Source: Pseudahrensia aquimaris (GTDB lineage: Bacteria > Pseudomonadota > Alphaproteobacteria > Rhizobiales > Rhizobiaceae). Taken from it: a stretch of DNA of 64,000 nucleotides. The position numbers were made by a program, and so were the translations under genes. The notes beneath the pieces were generated by a model. It did not search any database. It had not been told where the DNA came from and saw nothing but the letters and a program-made list of their open reading frames with translations. Shown piece after piece: positions 7,075-15,860 of the stretch. The DNA lies in NCBI RefSeq assembly GCF_042676045.1, contig NZ_JBHTJV010000003.1, forward strand, positions 496,001 to 560,000, read 5' to 3'. Every line of letters begins with the position of its first letter. Positions within the stretch are counted from its first letter, which is position 1.

Positions 7075-9963
7075 ATGAGACTGCGTAAACACCTCAGCAG
7101 AACCCTGCCTTGGCTCCTTGCCCTCACGATGATGATGTCGGCGCTGCTGCCGGTGCGCGCCGTGGAAATTGTGGAAGTAACCCGCGATCAGACGGCAATC
7201 GACCTAACGCAAATCATCGAAATTCGCCGTGGCAGCCCGGATTCAATTCAGCTGCAAGCAGCGCCGGATGCACAGGGTGTCATCAATAGGTTGGAAGTTC
7301 GCGCGGCGGGCGAGAACAACACAGGCAATTGGGCAGTCTTTGCGCTGGCCAACAACAGCGACGAGCAGATTGACCGCTTGATCGTTGCCCCGCATTTCCG
7401 CCTTGCTGATTCTGGTTTTTATTGGCCTGATCTCGGCTCGGTGCGCATTTCCGCCATCACTCCCAGCGAGGGCTTCGCGCTGGAGCGGTTGAGCGAACCA
7501 GAAACAGACGTGTTTCAAATCACTCTCGACCCAGGTTCGGTGGTAACATTCATCGCCGAAATGAGCGGTGAGGAACTGCCTCGGCTGACGCTTTGGGAGC
7601 CAGACGCCTACAAGGACACGCTCAACAGCTACACGCTCTATGAGGGCATTGTGCTTGGAATCGCAGGCTTGTTGGCCGTTTTTCTGACTATTCTCTTCGT
7701 CATCAAGGGATCGGCAATGTTTCCTGCGACGGCCCTGCTTGCGTGGTCAACTCTTGCCTATGTCTGCGTCGATTTCGGGTTTCTGACCACAATTCTCGGC
7801 CTTCTACCGGAGGATCAGCAAACGTGGCGCGCGATGACGGAAGTGGCGCTGTGCGCCTCTTTCCTGCTGTTTCTCTATGCCTATCTCAATCTGACCCGAT
7901 GGAGCCGCGCTTACAGTTATTTGGGCTTGATTTGGCTCTTGGGAGTGGCAGCCCTTGTCGCGAGCGCGCTATTTTTTCCAGCATATGCCGCTGGTATCGC
8001 ACGCACAGGTTTTGCTGCGATGGTGGCCTTCGGTTTGATCGTCGTGTTGCATTTGACCTTCAAGCGCTACGACCGGGCAATTTTGCTAATCCCAACATGG
8101 TTGCTCACGGGTGCCTGGATGGGCGCGGCTTGGCTCACAATCGACGGGCAGTTGGACAACGACATTATTCAAGCCGCACTCGGTGGCGGCTTGGTTTTGA
8201 TCGTGTTGCTGCTGGCTTTTACCGTGATGCAACATGCATTTGCTGGCGGTGCGCTGAACAGCGGTCTGGTGAACGATACGGAGCGTCAAGCGCTGGCGCT
8301 CACCGGTTCAGGTGATGCGTTTTGGGATTGGGACGTGGACCGCGATGAAATCGTCACAGGGGCTGCGCTGGCAGAGGTGCTCAATCTGGGCGTGCGAGAA
8401 TTGAAGGGGCGCGTCAGCGAATGGATTGGCTATCTTCACCCACAAGACCGTGATCGCTTTCAACTGCTGCTCGACACGATGCTGGAACATCGCCGCGGCA
8501 AGATCGCGGAGGAAATACGACTGCGAGCGCGCAATGGACAGTATCACTGGATGGCCATTCAGGCGCGGCCTGTCATCGGCAACGATGGCGAGGTTCTGCG
8601 CTGTGTGGGCACAATTCGCGATGTAACCGGACCAAAACTGGCCGAAAGCCGGATGCTGCACAACGCCGTTCACGACAACCTCACTGGTCTGCCGAACCGC
8701 GAACTGTTCATGGACCGACTGACAAATACACTAGCGCTTGCAAACCACGGCCAAGAATTGCGCCCTTCTCTCTTTGTGGTGGATCTCGACGGGTTCGGCG
8801 CGATCAACGAAGGCAAGGGCTATTCGGTCGGTGACAGTGTTTTGCTGACGCTGACGCGCCGCTTATCACGTCTGCTCAAGCCGCAGGATACGCTGGCGCG
8901 TTTGCATGGCGACCAATTTGGACTGTTGGTCTTGTCGCGCGAAGAGCCCGACCAGATCGCCGCCTTAGCAGAAGCGGTGAAGCGCGCCGTGACAACACCG
9001 CTCAACTTTGCCGAAGAAGAAATCACCATAACCGCTTCTATCGGCATCGTGAGTTGGTCGACAGAAAAAGTGTCAGCCGACGAAATGTTGCGCGATGCGG
9101 AAATTGCGATGTTCCACGCCAAACGGGCTGGTGGCGATAAAATTGAACCGTTCCGCCCACCGTTCCGCACGGCAAACACCGGTGATAGCCATATTGAAGC
9201 CGAGCTTAAGGGCGCTCTGATGCGCAACGAAATCGAGATGGTCTACCAACCGATCATCAAGCTCGACACCAAAACAGTTGGCGGGTTCGAAGCCTTGATG
9301 CGCTGGCGGCACCCTAAACGCGGCATCATTCCGCCTTCGACGTTCATTCCCATTGCCGAGAAGAATGGCCTGATCATTCCGTTGGGTTTGTTTGCTCTGC
9401 AAAAATCTGCAGCCGAACTTTCAAAGTGGCAGAATGCACTGGGCGGTGTGTCCGTTTTCATGAGCGTCAACATTTCCAGTCGCCAATTGCTGCGCCACGA
9501 CCTCATCAATGACGTGCGCGGCGTGCTGGCAGAAAACAGCGTGCTGCCGGGTACGTTGAAAATGGAATTGACCGAATCGCTGATCATGGAAAACCCCGAA
9601 CACTCGTCGCAGGTTCTTGCCAAGATCAAAGAATTGGGCGCGGGCCTGTCGCTGGACGATTTTGGCACCGGCTATTCATCGCTGTCCCATGTGATGCGAT
9701 TCCCATTCGATACGATTAAGATCGACCGCACTTTCGTCAGCGAAGCCGAAGGCAAGGGACGCCCTGCAATTTTGCGCTCGATTGTTTCAATGGCACACGA
9801 CTTGGGAATGGAAGTTGTGGCGGAAGGTGCGGAGACCGAAAACGACGCGCTGGCGCTGCATCAACTGGGCTGCGAATACGCTCAGGGATTTTTGTTTGGT
9901 GAACCGATGGATGCGACGCAGGCGTTCAAGGCTTTGCAGCAGGACTTCCCGCTCACCCGCTAG
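7075..9963 (+). CDS. Membrane-bound PAS-GGDEF-EAL cyclic-di-GMP protein with degenerate GGDEF motif
   Basis: A 962-residue protein. It has a signal peptide (to about residue 30), a periplasmic sensor of the 7TMR-DISM kind (about 30-180) and about seven membrane helices (about 185-400). A PAS domain follows (about 415-520, DAFWDWDVDRDEIVTG), then GGDEF (about 525-690) and EAL (about 700-955). The GGDEF signature is HGDQF (611-615), so cyclase activity is doubtful. The EAL domain looks complete: EAL at 739-741, ELTES, DDFGTGYSS, KIDRTFV, EGAET and a C-terminal QGFLFGEP. The likely output is c-di-GMP hydrolysis controlled by an envelope signal, with the GGDEF domain possibly an allosteric GTP site. 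The gene stands alone. Confidence 0.93.
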   Translation: MRLRKHLSRTLPWLLALTMMMSALLPVRAVEIVEVTRDQTAIDLTQIIEIRRGSPDSIQLQAAPDAQGVINRLEVRAAGENNTGNWAVFALANNSDEQIDRLIVAPHFRLADSGFYWPDLGSVRISAITPSEGFALERLSEPETDVFQITLDPGSVVTFIAEMSGEELPRLTLWEPDAYKDTLNSYTLYEGIVLGIAGLLAVFLTILFVIKGSAMFPATALLAWSTLAYVCVDFGFLTTILGLLPEDQQTWRAMTEVALCASFLLFLYAYLNLTRWSRAYSYLGLIWLLGVAALVASALFFPAYAAGIARTGFAAMVAFGLIVVLHLTFKRYDRAILLIPTWLLTGAWMGAAWLTIDGQLDNDIIQAALGGGLVLIVLLLAFTVMQHAFAGGALNSGLVNDTERQALALTGSGDAFWDWDVDRDEIVTGAALAEVLNLGVRELKGRVSEWIGYLHPQDRDRFQLLLDTMLEHRRGKIAEEIRLRARNGQYHWMAIQARPVIGNDGEVLRCVGTIRDVTGPKLAESRMLHNAVHDNLTGLPNRELFMDRLTNTLALANHGQELRPSLFVVDLDGFGAINEGKGYSVGDSVLLTLTRRLSRLLKPQDTLARLHGDQFGLLVLSREEPDQIAALAEAVKRAVTTPLNFAEEEITITASIGIVSWSTEKVSADEMLRDAEIAMFHAKRAGGDKIEPFRPPFRTANTGDSHIEAELKGALMRNEIEMVYQPIIKLDTKTVGGFEALMRWRHPKRGIIPPSTFIPIAEKNGLIIPLGLFALQKSAAELSKWQNALGGVSVFMSVNISSRQLLRHDLINDVRGVLAENSVLPGTLKMELTESLIMENPEHSSQVLAKIKELGAGLSLDDFGTGYSSLSHVMRFPFDTIKIDRTFVSEAEGKGRPAILRSIVSMAHDLGMEVVAEGAETENDALALHQLGCEYAQGFLFGEPMDATQAFKALQQDFPLTR

Positions 9964-9972
9964 GCACGGACT

Positions 9973-10572
9973 TCAGGCATGCCCTGCGCTGCCAGAGAGC
10001 GAGGCACTGCTAATGCCAAGAAGCCCAAGGGCGGCGTCGTATTGCAACTCCGTCCTCGTCTCAAACAGCAGATCGGGCGTGGCCTGAACCGTGAGCCAGC
10101 CATTTTCGGCAATTTCGCGCTCAAGCTGACCCGCTGACCATCCAGCGTAGCCGAGAAACAGATGCGAGCGCTGTGGCGCAAGCGGAGCGGCTAGCACTTT
10201 CAACGCATCGAGGGTTGCCGTAAGGCCGGCTAAGTTTTGCAAGCGCATCGTGTTGGATGAAGCAAAATCCAGCGTGTGCAGAACAAATCCTCTGCCCTGT
10301 TCCACCGGGCCACCGCGAAAGACCGGAACATCACGAGCCAACATGCGCACCATCTTACGCTCGCCGTCTAAACCCAGTTCTTCGAGAATATCGTCATAGG
10401 TCGGCGTCGAAACGGGCTGGTTGAGGATGAAGCCCATCGAACCTTCCGCATCGTGAGATGTGATAAGCACCACAGTTTTGGCAAAGCGCGGATCACTCAT
10501 TCCAGGCATGGCAATGAGGCAATGGCCCTTTAGATCAAGGCTATCCATGTTTTTGTTTCGTTTCGCGTTCAT
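9973..10572 (-). CDS. YqgE/AlgH family protein
   Basis: A 199-residue UPF0301 member. The family signature is clear: LKGHCLIAMPGMSDPRFAKTVVLITSH, GSMGFILNQP, VFRGGPVEQGRGFVLHT and HLFLGYAGWSAGQLEREI with a C-terminal W. Its biochemical role is not settled in the literature I know. The start could be ATG 10572 or ATG 10548 (MDSLDLKG); neither has a strong ribosome site. It is convergent with the c-di-GMP gene (9 bp gap) and divergent from the DsbD-like gene. Confidence 0.92.
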   Translation of the reverse strand: MNAKRNKNMDSLDLKGHCLIAMPGMSDPRFAKTVVLITSHDAEGSMGFILNQPVSTPTYDDILEELGLDGERKMVRMLARDVPVFRGGPVEQGRGFVLHTLDFASSNTMRLQNLAGLTATLDALKVLAAPLAPQRSHLFLGYAGWSAGQLEREIAENGWLTVQATPDLLFETRTELQYDAALGLLGISSASLSGSAGHA

Positions 10573-10693
10573 GGAACCGTTCTAGCAAGAACAAGGCAGG
10601 CGGGGAAACCACTGGAATGTGTTCACGGCATAATGATGTGCCGTCAATAGATTTTTTGATGAACTGATGACGCTCTACGATTAGATTGACACT

Positions 10694-11506
10694 ATGAAAA
10701 CACTTCTCGCCCTCACAATTCTCCTGTTTGCAAATGTCTCTGCCCACGCGGCATCATCCGATTGGGTGAAAGTCGATGGTGCAAAAATGCGGCTTATCGG
10801 AATGCCGTCGCTGGACAATGGCCCCTACCGGGCAGGTTTGCAGATTGAGCTTGAGCCGGGTTGGAAGACCTATTGGCGCAATCCCGGCGCTTCCGGTCTG
10901 CCGCCACAGCTAGACTTCTCCGCGTCCAAAAACGTCAACGAAACGCAGTTGAAATTTCCGGCCCCACACTTTTTTGCGGAAGACAGCTCAATTGGTTACA
11001 AAAACTCGGTTACGTTTCCAATTTCCGTCACGCCCACAATGAGAGGCTTTCCAATGGCTCTCGATGTGAATGGCATTGTCGGCATTTGCAGCGATATCTG
11101 CATTCCGACCCAAGTGCAGCTTTCTCTGCAAGTGGGCAAATCCGCAATCAGCCAAATGGATGTGGCGATGGCGCTCAACAAATCGCAAGCGCTGCTGCCC
11201 ACGCAGCCTGAACAAGGCTTCGCCATAGAAGATGTGATGCTGCAAGGAGAAGAGAAGCCGGCACTCGTTGTTATGGCCCGCGTACCGATACAGGCCGAAG
11301 ACGTTCGGCTTTTCGTGGAAGGGCCGCAGAGCTGGTATCTTGACCGCGCAGAACTGATCTCGCGCAAAGGCACTTTGGTTCGCTTTTCGGTCGATGTATC
11401 AGAAGCCAAGTCACGCGAGGATATTCTGGCGGCCGACCTCGTGTTCACTTTGGCAACACAGCGCAAGGCGATTGAGCAGACGATGAAGGCCAAAGCTGCG
11501 CAGTGA
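10694..11506 (+). CDS. Periplasmic DsbD-alpha-like (protein-disulfide reductase N-terminal domain) protein
   Basis: A 270-residue exported protein with signal peptide MKTLLALTILLFANVSAHAA. The mature part resembles the N-terminal immunoglobulin-like domain of DsbD (GLQIELEPGWKTYWRNPGASGLPPQ). A redox pair, C132 and C136, sits in GICSDICIPT. It lacks the membrane electron-transfer domain and thioredoxin domain of true DsbD, so it needs a separate membrane partner. The peroxiredoxin gene follows 109 nt downstream, which suggests a thiol-redox role. This stand-alone form next to YqgE is common in Rhizobiales. Confidence 0.85.
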   Translation: MKTLLALTILLFANVSAHAASSDWVKVDGAKMRLIGMPSLDNGPYRAGLQIELEPGWKTYWRNPGASGLPPQLDFSASKNVNETQLKFPAPHFFAEDSSIGYKNSVTFPISVTPTMRGFPMALDVNGIVGICSDICIPTQVQLSLQVGKSAISQMDVAMALNKSQALLPTQPEQGFAIEDVMLQGEEKPALVVMARVPIQAEDVRLFVEGPQSWYLDRAELISRKGTLVRFSVDVSEAKSREDILAADLVFTLATQRKAIEQTMKAKAAQ

Positions 11507-11615
11507 AAAGATTGCGCCTGCCTATGACAAATTGCGACTTGACCGGAACCGTCTTGGGCGGCTTGAGTGCGACGCGCGGCGAGAACGCCGCTTAGCCATT
11601 TCAAAGGATTGCAGC

Positions 11616-12101
11616 ATGACCATCAAAGCCGGTGACAAAATTCCAAGCCACACTTTTCACATCATGAGCGACGATGGCCCCGCCACCATGTCCACCGATG
11701 AATTGTTCGCGGGCAAGAAAGTCGTTCTGTTCGGTGTTCCCGGCGCATTTACCCCCACCTGCCATGCCAATCATCTGCCCGGTTTTGTAGAGCACAACGA
11801 CGCAATCAAGGCCAAAGGCGTCGATACGATTGCTGTGACGACGGTCAACGATGTGCATGTCGTCAACGCTTGGCATAAAGCCAGCGGAGCGGGTGACAAG
11901 GTTGTGTTTCTTTCCGACGGCAATGCAGATTTTGCGAAAGCTGCGGGTTTGGAAATCGATTTGGGCATGGCAGGAATGGGCATGCGCTCCAAGCGTTATT
12001 CCATGATTGTGGACAACGGAGTGGTGACGCAAGTCAATATTGAGGAAAATCCGGGCGAAGCGGAAACCAGCTCGGCTGCGACCATTCTCGGCCAATTGTA
12101 A
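11616..12101 (+). CDS. Peroxiredoxin, Prx5/AhpE-like, single-cysteine
   Basis: A 161-residue Prx5-group peroxidase that reduces hydrogen and organic peroxides with thiol donors. The peroxidatic cysteine is C49 in GVPGAFTPTCHANHLPGF. No other Cys is present, so resolution must use glutathione or another external thiol. The family segment TIAVTTVNDVHVVNAWHK is also clear. The start is ATG 11616, preceded by AAAGGA; the frame is open further upstream, but that stretch looks noncoding. A GC-rich hairpin follows and overlaps the end of convergent rnhA. Confidence 0.94.
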   Translation: MTIKAGDKIPSHTFHIMSDDGPATMSTDELFAGKKVVLFGVPGAFTPTCHANHLPGFVEHNDAIKAKGVDTIAVTTVNDVHVVNAWHKASGAGDKVVFLSDGNADFAKAAGLEIDLGMAGMGMRSKRYSMIVDNGVVTQVNIEENPGEAETSSAATILGQL

Positions 12102-12112
12102 ACCTGCTCTTT

Positions 12113-12139
12113 GAAGGACGGTGCTAGTCGCCGTCCTTC
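12113..12139. terminator. Hairpin between convergent peroxiredoxin and rnhA
   Basis: GAAGGACGG (12113-12121) and CCGTCCTTC (12131-12139) form a perfect 9-bp stem with a 9-nt loop. It overlaps the last codons and stop of rnhA. The position between convergent genes suggests bidirectional termination, but neither strand has a good U-run. Confidence 0.45.
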
Positions 12140-12573
12140 ATCTTCCAGGGCTCCATGCCCATACGCGCAAGTTCATCGGCGCGTTCGTTTTCCGCGTGGC
12201 CCGCATGGCCTTTGACCCAGTGCCAGGAAACATCGTGACGTGCCACCGCTTCATCCAGCGCTTGCCACAGTTCTGCATTTTTAACCGGCTTCTTGGCAGA
12301 TGTCTTCCAGCCGTTCTTTTTCCAGCCGTGAATCCAACCGGTAATGCCACCCTTCACGTATTGGGAATCAGTGTACAGGTCGACTTTGCAAGGATGTTTG
12401 AGCGCGCTTAGTGCGTTAATCGCGGCCAGCAATTCCATGCGATTATTGGTCGTTAGTTCCTCACCGTCATAGAGCTCGCGCTCGTGCTCGCCAAAGCGCA
12501 ACAGCGCACCCCAACCACCGGGGCCGGGATTGCCGGAACAAGCGCCATCTGTCCAGATCGAGACCTGTTTCAT
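12124..12573 (-). CDS. rnhA: Ribonuclease HI
   Basis: A 149-residue RNase HI that cleaves RNA in RNA:DNA hybrids. The catalytic tetrad is visible as D9 (WTDGACSGNPGPGGW), E47 (NNRMELLAAI), D69 (LYTDSQYV) and D133 (ENERADELA). It also has the basic-protrusion segment GWIHGWKKNGWKT. It is last in the minus-strand ispH-thrB-rnhA run; its start overlaps the thrB stop by 4 nt (ATGA). Confidence 0.97.
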   Translation of the reverse strand: MKQVSIWTDGACSGNPGPGGWGALLRFGEHERELYDGEELTTNNRMELLAAINALSALKHPCKVDLYTDSQYVKGGITGWIHGWKKNGWKTSAKKPVKNAELWQALDEAVARHDVSWHWVKGHAGHAENERADELARMGMEPWKMKDGD

Positions 12574-13532
12574 ACAAGCCCCATCAGGCGATCTATTGAA
12601 TTATCGCGGAAAAATCGCAGCCGCTCGCTAAACTCTTTGGGATCATGGGGCATTACCAACGCGCCTGTTGGCACGTCCAGCCAGTCGTTTAACCGGGTGA
12701 GAAGGAAGCGCAATGCAGCACCTCGGCACAACGTGCCGAACGCCAGTTTTTCAGCATCTCCCAACATCCTAACAGACTGATAGCCTTCGATCATAGCTTT
12801 CGCTTTGTCCGACTCAAATCGCAATGCGCCGTCGAAACACCATGCGTTCACCGTGATCGCCAAGTCGTAGGCGAACATATCGTTACAAGCGAAATAGAAG
12901 TCGATGACGCCGGATAGAGCATCATTCAAAAAGAAGACGTTGTCTTTGAAAAAATCCGCATGGATGACGCCGGTGGGCAGATCGGTTGGCCAATGGGCAT
13001 CGTGAAATGCCATTTCGTCTGCGATGAGCGCAGCAAGGCCGGGTTCAACTGCATCAGCCCTCGCGCCGGCATTTTGCGCCAGAGGCCGCCAGCCAGATGG
13101 GTCGAGCGCGTTCTTGCGGCGGATTGCGAACTCTTCGCCTGCCAGATGTAGCCTCGCAAGCGTTTCTCCCGCCATGCGACAATGGTCGGCGCTTGGCTCC
13201 TTGACACCCATGCCTTCCAAAAAAGTAACGATGGCCGCAGGACGGCCCGACAATTCTCCCAAAGCATCGCCATTTTTCATGCGAACGGGAAGCGGACAGA
13301 CAAAGCCCTTGTGCGCCAGGTGATCCATCAGACCTATGAAGAACGGCAGATCGTGAGCAGCCACACGTTTTTCGTAAAGCGTGAGAATGAACATGCCCTG
13401 CTCCGTCTGAAGCAGGAAATTGGAATTTTCCACACCTTCTGCGATACCTTTGCAGGAAACCAGACGGCCAATATCATATTGGCCTAGAAACGCCGCCAAT
13501 TGGGCATCAGAAACTTGCGTATAGACTGCCAA
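12570..13532 (-). CDS. thrB: Homoserine kinase, ThrB2 (aminoglycoside-phosphotransferase-like) type
   Basis: A 320-residue kinase that phosphorylates homoserine in threonine synthesis, upstream of ThrC in the pathway. It belongs to the APH-fold ThrB family of alphaproteobacteria, not the GHMP type. The opening is MAVYTQVSDAQLAAFLGQYDIG, and the catalytic loop VIHADFFKDNVFF and metal-binding GVIDFYFACND are typical. It overlaps rnhA by 4 nt and starts 20 nt after the ispH stop. Confidence 0.95.
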   Translation of the reverse strand: MAVYTQVSDAQLAAFLGQYDIGRLVSCKGIAEGVENSNFLLQTEQGMFILTLYEKRVAAHDLPFFIGLMDHLAHKGFVCPLPVRMKNGDALGELSGRPAAIVTFLEGMGVKEPSADHCRMAGETLARLHLAGEEFAIRRKNALDPSGWRPLAQNAGARADAVEPGLAALIADEMAFHDAHWPTDLPTGVIHADFFKDNVFFLNDALSGVIDFYFACNDMFAYDLAITVNAWCFDGALRFESDKAKAMIEGYQSVRMLGDAEKLAFGTLCRGAALRFLLTRLNDWLDVPTGALVMPHDPKEFSERLRFFRDNSIDRLMGLV

Positions 13533-13552
13533 AACTTGCCCTTTCGCCGCCC

Positions 13553-14557
13553 TTAGGCCGGGCCATTGACGAAGGCCATGTCTTTGGCAGTTAATGGCAC
13601 GTCACGCAATTCTCGGTTGACCATGAATTCCTCGTCTTCGATGGTCGTTTCCGCCAATTCGATGGTGAGGTCAAAGCGGGCGCGCATGGTCTCTATGATT
13701 TCTTCGATGAGCACTTCAGGTGCAGACGCTCCTGCAGAAAGCGCAATAGTCAAACCGTCGCCTTCAGGGAAAGTAGCCCAATCGATTTCACCCGCATTTT
13801 GAACCAGCGCAGCGTGGGTGGCACCTGCTCGTTCGGCAACCTCGACGAGACGTTTGGAATTGGAGGAATTCGGTGCGCCCACAACGAGGAAAACGTCCGT
13901 TCCCGGCGCGGCGGCTTTAACGGCCTGCTGACGGTTTGTGGTGGCGTAGCAGATGCTTTCGGCGGCTGGCGCGACCACGTGCGGAAATTTTTGGTGAATG
14001 CGATCGATCACGTCTTGGGTGTCGTCCACCGACAGCGTGGTCTGAGTCACAAAGCCAAGTCCCGTGTCTTCTGGAAGTTCAAAAGCATCCACGTCCTCCG
14101 GTGTTTCCACCAAAGTGACAGCGCCATCCGGCAACTGCCCCATCGTGCCAATTACTTCCGGGTGTCCTTTATGGCCGACGAGCAGCACATGCCTTCCGCG
14201 TCGCTCATGCAGCATGGCCTGTTTGTGCACTTTGGAGACAAGCGGACACGTTGCATCCAGATAGAGCATATTGCGAGCACTCGCAGCTTCTGGAACCGAT
14301 TTTGGAACGCCGTGGGCGGAGAAGATAACGGGTTGTTCGGTTTCCGGAATTTGATGGAGGTCTTCAACGAAAACGGCGCCGCGTGTCTCCAGCCCTTCCA
14401 CGACATAGCGATTGTGGACAATCTCATGACGAACGTAGACCGGTGCGCCATACTTCTTCAACGCAAGAACGACTATCTGGATGGCGCGGTCCACTCCAGC
14501 GCAGAAGCCACGGGGGCCACACAGTCTCAAAGTCGCTTTTTGTTGTTGGTCGGCCAA
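13553..14557 (-). CDS. ispH: 4-hydroxy-3-methylbut-2-enyl diphosphate reductase
   Basis: IspH (LytB) makes IPP and DMAPP in the last step of the MEP pathway; dxs, the first-step gene, is at 44 kb in this window. The 334-residue protein shows the three cluster-binding cysteines in GPRGFCAGVDRAI, DATCPLVSKVHKQ and SICYATTNRQ. It also has HEIVHNRYVVEGLE and the Ser-Asn substrate region APNSSNSKRLVEV. It lies downstream of the cytochrome oxidase assembly genes on the same strand. Confidence 0.97.
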   Translation of the reverse strand: MADQQQKATLRLCGPRGFCAGVDRAIQIVVLALKKYGAPVYVRHEIVHNRYVVEGLETRGAVFVEDLHQIPETEQPVIFSAHGVPKSVPEAASARNMLYLDATCPLVSKVHKQAMLHERRGRHVLLVGHKGHPEVIGTMGQLPDGAVTLVETPEDVDAFELPEDTGLGFVTQTTLSVDDTQDVIDRIHQKFPHVVAPAAESICYATTNRQQAVKAAAPGTDVFLVVGAPNSSNSKRLVEVAERAGATHAALVQNAGEIDWATFPEGDGLTIALSAGASAPEVLIEEIIETMRARFDLTIELAETTIEDEEFMVNRELRDVPLTAKDMAFVNGPA

Positions 14558-14641
14558 GGGTTGCTCCGAGTGTCAGGATCAGCGTTTGTCGGCTTTGAAA
14601 ATAGTGCAGCCATGATGACAAGGCCAGTGGGCCTCGCCAAT

Positions 14642-15388
14642 TCAAGCCACTTCGTTTTCCTTACTGCCACGCACGAGGCTAAATAGGAAAAATCCACCTA
14701 CGCCAACAAGAGCAGCCGCAAGGCCGAACCATGTATAGGCGTATTGGAGGTGGTTGTTGGAGAATGTAATGCGGGTTACGCCACCGATGGGAAGGCCGCC
14801 CGGTGCGACGCCTTCGCCGGCGTCGAGGAATACACTTGCAGTATCGAATTCCGTCTTGTCATAGGCGCGACCTGCCATCTGGGAGAGTGATTTCCAATAG
14901 TAAACATTTTTGGTGAGATCGTTGTTGGGAACTTGCGAATTGGGCTTCTCCGTAGGCGCAGTCCGCGCCAGCCCCTCTATGCGCACGCGACCAACAATCT
15001 GGCCCTCTGGACGCGAAGATGCATCTTTGCGCTCCATAGGAACAAAACCACGGTTCACGAAAAGCCTTTTGCCGTCATCCATGACCAGCGGCGTGTAGAC
15101 AAAATAGCCCACGCGGGAACGATATGTCGCGAAATAGTGCTGTTCGGCATCGTGCAAAAATGTGCCTTCGGCAAAAGCAGGGCGGTATTCGATATCCTCG
15201 CCAGCCGCATCCAGCGCTTCAATTTCATCGATGGAGAGCGGGGGTTTGTTCAGCCCCTCTTCAACGCGGGCAATCATTGCCTCTTTCCACTCCAGCCGTT
15301 GCAATTGCCAGAATCCGAGGCCCATGAGCACGACGAACGCACTGGCGATGCAAATGAGCAAAACAGCAAGGGAGAATTTATTTTTCAT
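14642..15388 (-). CDS. SURF1-family cytochrome oxidase assembly protein
   Basis: A 248-residue SURF1 homologue, which helps insert heme a into subunit I. Two terminal membrane helices flank a periplasmic domain: residues about 5-27 (LAVLLICIASAFVVLMGLGFWQL) and about 215-238 (HLQYAYTWFGLAAALVGVGGFFLF). SURF1 signatures GFWQLQRLEWKEAMI and VNRGFVPMERKD are present. Its ATG overlaps the DUF983 stop (ATGA), so the two are translationally coupled at the end of the oxidase cluster. Confidence 0.93.
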   Translation of the reverse strand: MKNKFSLAVLLICIASAFVVLMGLGFWQLQRLEWKEAMIARVEEGLNKPPLSIDEIEALDAAGEDIEYRPAFAEGTFLHDAEQHYFATYRSRVGYFVYTPLVMDDGKRLFVNRGFVPMERKDASSRPEGQIVGRVRIEGLARTAPTEKPNSQVPNNDLTKNVYYWKSLSQMAGRAYDKTEFDTASVFLDAGEGVAPGGLPIGGVTRITFSNNHLQYAYTWFGLAAALVGVGGFFLFSLVRGSKENEVA

Positions 15389-15780
15389 CGCTGGTCTTTC
15401 TTGCCTGCAAGCCGTCCAGAGGACGCATCAGTCTTGTATTGTTGAGCGATTAGATAGCCCTTTGTCGCGCGCAGTAAGGGGATGCCAAACCCGAACACCA
15501 AGGGCGGCCAGAGCAAAACATGCAACCAGAGCGGCGGGCCGTAAGTAAGTTCCAGATACACAGCGCCCCCAAGGATAACGAAGCCGAGACCCAGTAGAAT
15601 GAACACAACCGGACCGTCGCCTGAGTCTTCAAAAGCAAAATCAAGGCCACAGACGGAGCAATTTTCGCGCACATCCAACCCTTTGAACAGTTTGCCCTCT
15701 CCACACCTTGGGCAAAGACCGCGCGCGCCAGTAGCGGAAGGATCCAGATCAGGATAAGCGGAATGGGGCGAATGGGTCAT
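15385..15780 (-). CDS. DUF983 membrane protein
   Basis: A 131-residue protein with an N-terminal zinc-ribbon-like module: CPRCGEGKLF, then CSVCGLDF. Two membrane helices follow (VVFILLGLGFVILGGAVYLEL and WLHVLLWPPLVFGFGIPLL). DUF983 genes regularly sit between ctaE and SURF1 in Rhizobiales, so a link to oxidase assembly is likely but unproved. The start is set at ATG 15780, although an open frame extends upstream across the terminator. Confidence 0.9.
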   Translation of the reverse strand: MTHSPHSAYPDLDPSATGARGLCPRCGEGKLFKGLDVRENCSVCGLDFAFEDSGDGPVVFILLGLGFVILGGAVYLELTYGPPLWLHVLLWPPLVFGFGIPLLRATKGYLIAQQYKTDASSGRLAGKKDQR

Positions 15781-15803
15781 GGAGCTTTCTAGTGGCGAGA
15801 ACG

Positions 15804-15837
15804 AAAAGAGGCGGCCTTTCGAAGTGGAAAGACCGCC
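15804..15837 (-). terminator. Rho-independent terminator after ctaE
   Basis: On the minus strand an 11-bp stem (one G-U pair) is formed between 15827-15837 and 15810-15820, with a 6-nt loop. It is followed by the U-rich tract TCTTTTCGTT. It lies between ctaE and DUF983 and would end or attenuate the oxidase transcript. Confidence 0.7.
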
Positions 15838-15860
15838 CCCCTTGAAGAAGTATTTGCCGA

